31,359 nt of DNA from Phoronis ovalis (Eukaryota > Phoronida > Phoronidae): the NCBI GenBank assembly GCA_028565635.1, contig JAOXYB010028511.1:1-31359 (forward strand), in the 5' to 3' direction. Positions within the stretch are counted from its first letter, which is position 1. Each line of letters starts with the position of its first letter. A model generated the notes under the pieces. The model was not told the origin of the DNA, searched no databases, and saw only the letters and a list, made by a program, of their open reading frames with translations. Positions 1 through 10,300 of the stretch are shown piece by piece. Made by a program: the position numbers and the translations under genes.

Positions 1-572
1 ATAGAATGTTTATCGTGCGAACGGTCACAATCGCGATTAAAGTTTTGCTAAATTTTTTATCTAGCTAATATTTTAATCGTGATTGCCCGTGAGAACAGAG
101 CTTAAGTGATCTCTCTAAAAAAAACAGGAGATAAGACTAAAGTTTTTGTTCTTTCCCCATAGTATAATCCACACTGTGTTCTTCTTTATCCCAATTTTTA
201 TACATCTATTATAGTCTGATCTGTCTCGAAACTGAACTATTGCTGCAGCAAATTTATCTTTTGTAGAAGTGTAATGAAAAGTACATTAGAAAGTAATGAT
301 ACATTAGTCAATAGCAATAATTATTAACATAAAGATAATTGCTCTAAAACTGAATCTTATTTTTAATATATAAGAGAAGATTCAGTTTTAAAGTAAATTA
401 TATTTAATAGGTTAATAGTTTCACAGTATCAAAATGTCATCAAATGAACATTCATTCTGACATTAATTATTAATTCTTTTGTGATTAAAAACACATGTGG
501 GTAAACTCATTACACTACAAGGCAACTGTAAGTTTTTCTCTTTGTTAAATAATGTTGTCTTTTTTCCTCTAG
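1..572 (+). other. DCAF11 intron (3' part)
   Basis: No exon is recognisable upstream of the acceptor at 572. The stretch is AT-rich. The only clear structure is a 14-bp perfect inverted repeat at 345-358 and 377-390, listed separately. Confidence 0.6.
345..390. repeat. 14-bp perfect inverted repeat (hairpin)
   Basis: TAAAACTGAATCTT at 345-358 is matched by its exact reverse complement at 377-390, leaving an 18-base AT-rich loop. It lies in a DCAF11 intron. It could be a decayed miniature transposon end pair or a small RNA hairpin; the sequence does not decide. Confidence 0.75.
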
Positions 573-1213
573 TTTATGATCTGTTGACAGGAAAGATAGA
601 GAAAATTTTACAGGATCACAGAGCTTGTGTGCGTGATGTGTCATGGCATCCTTATGAACACACGATTGCTAGCACTTCGGTAAGCTATTTCCTTTCACAT
701 CAAACTAAATCTTCAAGCTATGGAAGTGTTATAAAAGTATTGTCAACTATTGCCGGAATGGGTTTTATTTAAATGATGAACCTGCCTACATAATAATATT
801 GAAAGTTTTCAACTCTCCTGGAACAATTGTCAATCTGACAAAATATGGAAATGGATCTACCACTCATCTGTGACAGTCTTCTGAAGTGATATTACTCTAG
901 CTGTCTGTTGTTTAATTTTGTCTTATGCTTGTCTTATTTTTATTGACTGTGGATTATCTACAGCTTTTTGTAATTTTGTCTAAAAACAATTAGTTTGTGT
1001 GTCTAAAAAAACGCAAAATTTGTAACACCTTTGTTACTTTAGTGGGATGGTTGTGTTAACAAATGGACATATTATCCGATGTCATCAAGAGAAACTGATT
1101 CAGAGCATGAGAGTGACGATGAGAGTGAGCAAGATGGTCCAAGACGTAGTAAGCGACTCAGAAGTCAATCAAGATGGTCAAATTCAAGAAGGATAAACCT
1201 CTGGGACTGTTAA
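573..1213 (+). CDS. DCAF11: DCAF11/WDR23-like WD40 protein, C-terminal exons (partial)
   Basis: Two exons, 573-679 and 1043-1213, are read as the end of a WD40-repeat gene whose start lies left of the window. The first encodes VYDLLTGKIEKIL followed by DHRACVRDVSWHPYE, a WD blade very close to the last repeats of vertebrate DCAF11 (WDR23), including the ACVRDVSWHP string. The second opens WDGCVNKW, the closing WD motif, then an acidic Ser/Glu/Asp stretch and a basic RRSKRLRSQSR tail before TAA at 1211. Splice sites fit: acceptor ttttttcctctag at 572, donor gtaagc at 680 (phase 0), acceptor ttactttag at 1042. The codon at the first acceptor needs one base (G) from an upstream exon. By family, DCAF11 is a substrate receptor for the CUL4-DDB1 ubiquitin ligase and in animals restrains NRF2/SKN-1; that role is not visible here. 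The basic tail looks like a nuclear localisation signal (inference). Confidence 0.85.
680..1042 (+). other. last DCAF11 intron
   Basis: A 363-bp intron between the two DCAF11 exons, with donor GTAAGC and an acceptor TTTGTTACTTTAG. I see no other feature in it. Confidence 0.8.
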
Positions 1214-2440
1214 ATGAAAAATTCAGCAAGTTCTGCTATCACTTTCAAGTTAAGACTTGAAGCATATCATAGTGGATGAAATATTAAGAAACTAAATCGG
1301 TATGTGCCAGCAGATATCATTTGCTCTGCTGTCCAGTTATACTCTGTGGCATATAATCACAATACTAGGCATGTGAAAGTAAATTTCTTTTGCTATTGGG
1401 ACATTATTCACCGTCTAGTGGATAAAGACAGTTTTCTGAAAGTCCTGTATGTATTTATAGATAACGCACAAAGACTGATTCAGTACTTTTATGCATGAGG
1501 GCAATTATGTAAGGGGACATACTGGTCATTGTATAGCTTGCGGATACACTGTAGCTTAATGAAAATTGATTATGCATTGTCAGCATTATCCATTCATCCC
1601 AAGTAGAGGTAAAGGAAAGATTGCCGTGATCTGAATAATTGTCACCTAAAAAATACCAGAAAGCATCAGTTACATTATAGCGCTGGTTAAACTTTTTGTT
1701 AATTGTTAGGTTTGTTATAGTTTTCAACTCATTATGTTGATATCTACTTTGTGTTTTGTTGTCTTGGTTTTTTTTTTCAAATGCACCAAATGAATGTTTT
1801 ACGAAGCTGTTTTAATGATTCAATGTGAATTTTTTAAAAAGTTCTCTAGGTTTCAGTGATTCCCCATTTGAAATAGGAGACTTAAAGTGTTCATGTTTGC
1901 AAAGTTACTAATCAGGTTTTGAAATTCCGGAAACAATTTGTATTTCGAAAAGTTAATTTGTTTTCCCTATGCCCTGCAAGAATCCTCTTTGTAATTGTTG
2001 CAGTGTGTTCGATATCTAAGTAATTTTTTTAGTGAATCATAATTATTAAGTATTGTTGTGTGCTGGGTGATATTCCGGGTATGTTTACTGCGCGCGCAGC
2101 ATACTGCATAGCAAAATGACTCATAATTGCTCAAAACAGTTTCCATGTAGTATGTGCATACACTCTGCAGTTTACAATACCTTTCAGCCATTGTGTACCT
2201 TGTAGAAAGGAAGCATATAAATTATATATCGAGTACAAATTTATTCCAAATAAGAAAAAAGTGGAATATAGAAATTATAATATAAAATGTTTTAGTGATC
2301 AACACTATACTGTCATTTATAATAACTTGAATGTAAATAATAAATTTATCTAAATGTTATTTTCTTTCTTGTGGCGGATTAAAGTTAATGTATAAACATT
2401 TGTTACAATAAAAATTTGTTATTTCTGAAATACTTCCAAT
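1214..2440 (+). other. predicted DCAF11 3' UTR
   Basis: AT-rich sequence between the DCAF11 stop and two closely spaced AATAAA hexamers at 2339 and 2407. The open frames here on both strands are short, lack motifs and look like chance. The extent is inferred from the poly(A) signals only. Confidence 0.4.
2339..2412 (+). terminator. candidate DCAF11 poly(A) signals
   Basis: Canonical AATAAA occurs at 2339-2344 and 2407-2412 on the + strand, about 1.1-1.2 kb past the DCAF11 stop. The second is followed by a T/GT-rich stretch (TTTGTTATTTCTG) of the kind found downstream of cleavage sites. AATAAA is common by chance in such AT-rich DNA, so this is a candidate only. Confidence 0.4.
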
Positions 2441-2476
2441 TAATTTGTTTCTAATACTAGCCATCATGAATCTACA

Positions 2477-2482
2477 TTTATT
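2477..2482 (-). terminator. candidate HNF4 poly(A) signal
   Basis: TTTATT on the + strand reads AATAAA on the - strand, about 1.47 kb past the HNF4 stop codon. If used, cleavage would fall near 2455-2465, only tens of bases from the DCAF11 end. Other AATAAA or variant hexamers nearby cannot be excluded. Confidence 0.3.
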
Positions 2483-2819
2483 TTATGAATTGTGCTATAT
2501 ATTATTGATTGTTCAAAACGCTGCTATAGGCTCTGCATTTGAAATTGCATATTTTTTTAACAAAAACTAAAAATTAACAAGCAGCGGTTTGTAAAATGTA
2601 TAAAATTTACAGATAACATTGGAAGAAATAAGAAATAAACATTACACAAACCCAGCCCCAAGAACAAAATTTGTACTATACAAAATACTATCTGATAGCA
2701 GTTTAAGTACATTTTACAGGAAGCTCAAATAAAATGCTGTGGTATAAGTACCCAGCAAGTTGCATACTAAAAATAAAACAACAAATAATTCATTTCCTAA
2801 ATCAAAATACAATAATTTT

Positions 2820-2983
2820 CAGTGTTCTCCACTAAAAACGCATACTTGTTCAGAGCACCAATGAACTGCAGTAGTACATAAACCTTGTATTATTTATCAA
2901 TATTTTATCTATCCATGTTTGGGTTCACATAAATATTATCATTGGCCCTTGAACATGTATACACTATTTTATGGAGAACACTG
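2820..2983. mobile_element. MITE family A, copy 1 (hAT-like ends)
   Basis: A 164-bp element starting CAGTGTTCTCCA and ending in its reverse complement TGGAGAACACTG, flanked by a 5-bp duplication ATTTT (2815-2819 and 2984-2988). Two more copies lie at 6466-6627 and 23960-24118. The CAGTG termini look like hAT elements, though 5 bp is shorter than the usual 8-bp hAT duplication. It has no coding capacity and is therefore non-autonomous. It falls in the predicted HNF4 3' UTR. Confidence 0.85.
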
Positions 2984-3043
2984 ATTTTTGACACAAGAGC
3001 CCTAACTGTAAAGTACAAAATATTATGACTAGTTTCACGCGAC

Positions 3044-3169
3044 AGCTATGGTCTTGTACTACATTTCATAGTACTAGACCTATACAGCTATAGTCTTGTA
3101 CTACATTTCATAGTACTAGACCTATAAAGCTATAGTCTTGTACTACATTTCATAGTACTAAACCTATGC
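3044..3169. repeat. 42-bp tandem repeat, three units
   Basis: Three head-to-tail 42-bp units at 3044-3085, 3086-3127 and 3128-3169, nearly identical. Each unit contains an imperfect palindrome (GTCTTGTACTA facing TAGTACTAGAC) that could fold into a hairpin in either strand's RNA. It lies in the predicted HNF4 3' UTR. Confidence 0.95.
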
Positions 3170-3953
3170 ATGCAATAAAAAATATATAATCTGGCAAGTT
3201 TTTGGAAAATATAGCAACATTTTACTCAGACATCTTCATAAATTTACATGCATTACCTATTAGCACCATAAGAATCAGTGCCAATAATGTGTACCGTCTT
3301 CTATGTGGCATCTTGCATTCACTATCGATGTAACATGTATATATAAAGTGTATATTAATATATGTATAGAATCATGCACCTAATACAAAGAATATAAAAA
3401 TGTTTAATCATTTTATATACATTGATTTATATAACATAGTTTGCATTGATATGGCATAAAATGGAATGGCCATCTTTGATTACTTTGTAACATTCATAAC
3501 TTTGGCATAAACAACAAATTAAATTTCTTCAGAATTTTGTAAATCATTTGCACGTGAATCATATCAATTGATTAAACATAACTGCGCTTCTCAGTTACAG
3601 ATACTTTCTTGAATATTTTCACTTATAAAATATATCAAACTTTAGTTTGTATATTAACAACTTAAAACATTATCCTAACAAATCATTACTACTAAAATGA
3701 CACTATGTCTTCTAAAGATACTAAAGTTGTAGTCATTTTGTTCGTTGCTCGCATAAAATCTCATTTGGTTTCATGTGCCAACTAGCACTTATAAAACCCA
3801 TAAGTATACTACTAACATGGAATCCGCACTACTCTCTCATATCTGCACAAAAAAATCAACCTGCAACTCACAGGTAATGAGCATACATACATATTGTATC
3901 TAACAATGAAAGAACCTAGATGCGATTCAATAAAACAAAACTTCTGCACAGTT

Positions 3954-4396
3954 TCACATCACTTCTTGTTTAAGCAACTGCACACGATGATTCATCTTGT
4001 ACGATTCTGGCGACAATGGTGATGGAATTGGTGAATCATGCCTATTTAGATGTTGTGGAGATTGAGCATCAATCATATGGTTGCTCTGCATAGATACTTG
4101 TTCGATAGGACTTGTAGGTCCCACCATGTTATTTGTCATGACACTTGAAGCGAGACTGGTGTGTGCCATAGAGACTGGTGACATGTGACCACCTAATGGT
4201 GACAAACCCATGTGGGATTGGTGATCAGTGAGCATGGTGGTGACCATGTGACTTGCATCAATAGTCATGATATGATTGGATGGACTGGACATTGGTTCAA
4301 GAGAGGCGCCCGTAAGTTGTTCAGGTGGGGGTGAAGGTTGTCCCATCATGTGCACTGGAACTGAACCGCCAGGGTTTGGAGCTTCATTGTTAGCAC
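3954..4396 (-). CDS. HNF4: HNF4 last coding exon (F domain)
   Basis: Encodes residues 373-518 (proximal numbering) and the TGA stop at 3956-3954. The acceptor is CTGTGTCCATAG, and the split glycine codon joins the preceding exon in phase. The product is low complexity, rich in Met, His, Ser and Pro (for example PSPPPEQ and [11 protein letters not shown]), and ends LLKQEVM. The closing KQEV matches vertebrate HNF4A, whose F domain damps activation; the 146-residue F domain here is longer and otherwise not alignable by eye. Confidence 0.93.
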
Positions 4397-7300
4397 CTAT
4401 GGACACAGATGTTAATTTATCAAAACAATTCATATCTTACCAAAGCAATGAACTCCAAAAAGGCCATTGTTACAGTATTGAAAAGTATTATCTAGCAAAA
4501 TAAAAGTCGAGATAACAGTAATTACACTTACTTTTTAGTGCATTCTAATACTAGATAATTTGAATTAACTCGAAACAAATTTCAAATAACTGATTCCCAA
4601 CTTTAATAGTGACAGTACTTTCATTAATTATCAACTTTACTTGAACAAAATTACATTGATATTTGTAGTCAGCAAATGTAGCAGTGTAGGGCCAAACTCA
4701 CCAAGGTACTCGACTGTTAAAAGTGTAAACAAATAAGAACATTTAAACTATAACAAGGTTTGAATATTCAAACTTACCTCCAAGAAGCATTTCTTGAAGC
4801 AAGTTGTCAATTTTAGCCACACCAAACCACTTAGCAAACTGAATCTGCTCTATCATTTGCCATGTAATACTTTGCAGAGCAGGAAGGACAAGAAGAATCT
4901 CTCCAAATCTTCCACGGCTGTCATACTGTCTGTCGTTAATGTAGTCTTCTAAATTAATCTGTACTTGATAGCGCATGGCTTTGATCTTCTGTGGCTCACT
5001 CAATCCTTTGGCATCTAGCATGTCAAAAAGCGATATTTGGGTTTCTTTTTGATGAATGGCTGTAAGATTAACAGGCGTTCCTTGTTCCTTTTTTGTTTAA
5101 ATTTGGACAAAAAGTGATATGGTACACTTTAACGAAAAACATTCTGACAAAATTAGCCCTCAACTTCAACTACCAAGAAAGCAAGCAATATTAAATATTC
5201 TCATGCACGAAAAGGAACCAGGAACAGCTGCTTGGTTCTGATTCACAAAATCTCATCAGAATTCCACAGATGTATCTCATAAGCTACTGTATATTCAGTG
5301 AAACTATTATAAAACAAATGAAACATGTTCTTCCCAAACAGCATAATTAGTTCTACATGATTGACTGATAAGCCTTGTGGAGTTTAAAACTAGTATGGTA
5401 AAGAATTACCCAATACTGTGGTTGAGATGTGCTTTGACAATCCTTGTTTGTCAAGACAGTGTTTCAGAAGTATGTACTTTACCCCAATGTGTTAATGATA
5501 GCAATTTAAAGCTTATTGGCTAAAAAAGGCCCATATATTTAGATGATTTTCCCCAGTTTTAAAAGATTCTAAAATGAACAAGCAGATCAAAAGGACAGAT
5601 CCTAAAATAACCATATATTTACCTGGGTCAAAAAACACTATAGCCTTCAAGCAAGCAAATTCTGAATCATCAATCTGAACATCTCGTAGTGGTTTCACAA
5701 GCTCATCAAGAATTCTGTTGGCCACACGACCAATATCAAGCTCGGGAGTATTGCGGGGTATGACGTAATCGTTGCCTAGTAGCAAGAGGTCTTTGTAACT
5801 AAGGGACCGTCTGGCCACTCCCAGAAGTAAATGTTCCCCTGCATGTGCACGTAACAAAGCAACCTGTAAAACACAAAACATTATAAGTACCAGGAATAGA
5901 TTCAGGATCTTAAAACGTCAAGGTCTAATTTAAGAGAAGTAAATTAAATCAATAAAAACTGTACTATTCAGGGGTCCAGTATTGCTTTACATCGTAAATC
6001 GACCAATGAATTTATGAATAAACCCAATTTACATTATTGCTAGCAACTATTACTGCATTACCATAATGGACCAATATACGTAGCTAGATAGCACGACTAA
6101 ATAATAATTTCTGGCTTGTGATTGTATATAAAAACTGGTAGTTCAAAAATAACCATGTTTATGCAATAATCAATGTAATACAGGCCACACGTGTTTTGCA
6201 AAGTTTGTGATTTTGCTTCCAAATAATCACAAATTACTAAAACATCTTCAGGCCCACAAATTATCCAACAGGCAGTCATTTTACCTGGTCATCCAGTGGC
6301 AATTCACAGAAACTTGGAATGTACTTGGCCCACTCAACCAACACCAACAACTGCTGTTTCATTGATTCACACACGTCATTTATACTGGCCAGCTTCTTCT
6401 GACCAATGTCACCATTACTTACTGGTGAAGAAATCTGAAAAGTTCAATTTTATGCCAATGATTACCGGTGTTCGCCACAAAAAACTTATACTTGTTCAGG
6501 GCACCAATGAACTTTAGGACATAAACCTTGAATTGTTTATCAACATTTTATCTATCCATGTTTGGGGTTTACATAAATAATATGATTGGCCCTGGAAAAT
6601 GTATACACTATTTTATGGAAAACACTGATTACGCTAGTTATCAGCCAAAGGTAAAGTTTTCAAAAGTAGCCCACAGGAAAAATAAATTGGAAACCAGTTT
6701 TTAATTATATGCTCAGTCTGTAAACAACATTGCAAGTTCCTTTTTTTCAGTTTTAAAATTTGCATTTTTTTTGCACAAGGAAAACAAAAATTCTGAAGGT
6801 CAATTTACAAATTTATGTTGATATCAGCCAAAGTCAAAGCTTTTAAAAGTACCCCTCAGGTAAAGTAAATTGGAAACCAGTTTCAGTCTGTAAACAACTT
6901 TATAAGTTTTTTTGTTTTTTTATTCAGCTTTATATTTTGTATTTCTTTTTTACAGGCACAAGAATAAAAAGCTGAAGGTCAATTTATAAATATAACTTTG
7001 TATAAAACTAGATTATCAACATTTCAGTATCAACCACCACTGCTATACAATTAATCAACCATATTACAGTAAACATCTTAAACAAACATATCATGTCCAT
7101 GACACACCAGGATTTTTTTTTTTTGAATTCCAAAAAACAAACCACTTCATTTAACTTGAAAACACAAAGCTGTAAATAATATAGTGACAATGCACGCTCC
7201 GTACTGATAGCTATCAAACAATTTCATGCTAAATCATTGTTTGGTATCATTTCTATTGTATTATACACCCTTTATAATATTAACTCAACTGTTACCTGTC

Positions 7301-10300
7301 TTGATAATATTTCTGCATTCAATAGTGTGCTAACTGACAGGTTGCCATTGTGTATCATATCATCATAACTTGTTCTGCGGACACTAATACGGTCTCGCTC
7401 ATTTTGAACAGCTGCAAAATAAGAAATAAATTCAGATGTTATTTAGAAATAACAATTATATATTAACAAACAAAAGAAATTAAAAATTTACGTTCAAAGT
7501 TTCAGTCCACTCAATAGAAGGTAAATAATAAATATGTTACTGGGATATTTAATACAAAACCTTCCGTGAGCTCTCATTAAGTCAAAAGTTAAAAAATTAT
7601 ACTTTAAATACTAGTTAGTGCACTAAGGTTAAGTGGAGACCACCAAAGTTTTCAATTCAATAAACTCTAAAATCTCCAACTTGGTCAATCAGAGGTCAAC
7701 AACCAAGATGCAGAGATCTGCATACATCAAAATTTGCATCTTTAGAATTTTTTTGTTCCACAGTTCTCTTAATTGATTTTTTGGGACTTAATGAATACTG
7801 TTAAAACAAATAAATTATATCCTTGTGTTATCCTTTGTAAGGGTGTTAGGTATATGTTTTGTAATCTGTTTTAATTTCTGGGATTTCATTTGGGTTTTTT
7901 TTTCGATAAGATGAATGTGATATTTTGAAAGATCAAGAAGTAAACAAATATAAAATTGGGTTAATCAGCTTTATTATTATCATTCTAGAAGATCTGTCAA
8001 GAAATTAAGCAAACACATAATATCTATAAAATATTTACTTAATTTTTGCAAAATAGGAAACCACTACATTTTTAAGCTTTAAGCTACTACTGAAACTTGT
8101 TTAAATTTCTCCATGTTTGGCACTGATAACAAGTAAAGAGGAAAGTTAAACTAGAAAAGGTTAATTTTTTTTAAATCTTCCCGCTTGATGTTATTTGTGG
8201 ATCATCCAAAATGACCACCCAAAATATTTCTCTAAAAAGCATAAATTCACTTACCTTCTTTCCTCATGCCAGCTCGAAAACATTTCTTAAGACGACAGTA
8301 ACGACACTGATTTCTTTTGTCTTTATCCACAGTACAATTTCTGCTGAATCTGCATTGGTACTGGTGATTTTTGCGAACACTTCGTCTAAAGAAACCTTTA
8401 CATCCATCACAGCTTGCAGCACCATAATGTTTTCCCGTGGCTCTATCGGCACATATTGCACAAAACTGTGGCGAGCTTGGTGGCTGTGATGACGATCCCC
8501 CAGGACTGTTTACTTGCGGAAGATGTTGCAACGACTGAAGATTCATATCAGATGGATCTGAAATATTTATGTTTTAATTTAATATAATAAATTTCATAAT
8601 GATTAGAAATATTTAGCATCATGGGATTCCACAGTATCAGAACAGTTTCATAACTTGTCAGTAAAAAATAAAGCTTTGAAAAATTGTTCAGTAATCAAAA
8701 CTGGACTAATTATTTCAAGAACTAATATTCATGAGGATATCTTTATTGTTTTATGATACTGGTAGAAAAGTATTTCTCCAAGTTATTTATAACTTGTTAT
8801 ATTGCTCGAGACCATAAAACTCCATTCAAAGAAGTACATTTTACAGCAAGTTTAGTTATAACTATCTGCCTGCCCCATCAGACAGATAAACTAATATGCT
8901 AAAATATTAAAATATCACACTAATAATAGACAGAGAACACAGGACATAAACTATGACATTTCTAGACTGACATCAGTTGTTAGAAACATTAATTAGATAA
9001 TGTTATTACAATGAACTGAGCCTGTATTTAGATGTACATATAAAACTAGAAAGTAGCCAATTTTTTTTCTCCAAAATTGAAAGGAAAATTAATTAGCTAA
9101 TATTTTTGAATTACGGTATTCGATATTTAATATACTGAATTGTTTAGAGTTATAGAGCCAACTAGAATTAATCTGAAATTCTGAAAAAAATTCATTTCAA
9201 AAGTATGCAAAATTACATTCTACATACTAAATACATTCTATTGATTTCTACTAATTTTCAAAGTTCAAAACAAAATAATGAAAATTAGGTTATTACTAAA
9301 TAATTATTTTTAGATCAAAATGAGTAATTTCTCCATTAAATCACATGGTAGCAAGTACGGTTTCCTTTAATGTCATAAATCAGCCAGCCAGAAATATAAC
9401 AACCCTGGAGGAAACTGGATATACTTAGCAAGGCATGTGATTTCTAAACCAATTAGGCTGAACAAAAAACACTGAAAAATCTTAAAATGTACTTATAACA
9501 TCATCTAAAGTGGCCTGTCAAAACTAGTTATTATTTGTTAAATTTAAAATTAGTAACACACCAAGCTCTTAGGAGTAACCTTATAAAGATACTACATACC
9601 CTCAGTGTTTTAAACAAAATACTAGCAAAGATGGTCTATGTATTTTTACTATTGATAAATTGCCTACTTGTAGATTATTAGAATTAAGTCGATCATAAAA
9701 TTTTATTATGCATAAATAAAGCCAAAATATTAAATTTTTTATTAAGTACATGCATATTCCTGACTGTGCAATCTGTGATGCTAGGAAATTTGGGGAAATT
9801 TAAAATAAAGCTGAATCATAAAGTTTTAAAACTTTTATTTTGCACAAGCATACAGCTGAATCTGCAATCCATGATGCAAAAAAATGAAGTTAAATTGTAA
9901 ACTTTTAAACTGACAACATAAATTCAATATTTCAAAATAGTATTTTAGTATTTTGCATGAGCGTATTGCTGATTATGCATTCCATGATGCAATAAAACTT
10001 TGCACCAATAAATGTACTACAGTAAATGTACTACAGTAAATCTTGACTTTTTGACCCTGCGTAACAAACACCCTAAGAAATTAAAGACACATTTCCTTTC
10101 TGTTTGCAGCTAACATCAAATCAAAAATAACATCCTAGAAGCCATAACACTGAACAATGACCTAGAGGAAACAACAATTCTAGAAAGGGATATAGAGTAG
10201 GGTTTAAATTTACCTGGGACAAGCTAGTTTCCAGAACTTAATGACCATGGCTATTGTATTTATCACTAGGTTCCTGCAGGTATATTAATTAGGAAACAAA

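Larger units (their letters stand above)
2483..3953 (-). other. predicted HNF4 3' UTR
   Basis: Non-coding, AT-rich sequence downstream of the HNF4 stop on the - strand. It contains a complete MITE (2820-2983) and a three-unit tandem repeat (3044-3169), listed separately. No open frame of note was seen. The extent depends on which poly(A) signal is used. Confidence 0.4.
6435..7295 (-). other. HNF4 intron with MITE and tandem duplication
   Basis: An 861-bp GT-AG intron. It holds MITE copy 2 (6466-6627) and a two-unit duplication of about 183 bp (6639 to about 7000), listed separately. Little of the intron is unrepeated. Confidence 0.85.

Noticed and set aside
1304-2191. Several open frames on both strands downstream of DCAF11
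   Set aside because: Short, with no motifs and AT-driven codon content; they fit an untranslated region.
4276-4503. Open frame on the + strand opposite the HNF4 F-domain exon
   Set aside because: Antisense of a real exon, with no motif of its own.
8211-8489. Open frame on the + strand across the DNA-binding-domain exon
   Set aside because: It is the antisense shadow of the conserved HNF4 zinc-finger exon.
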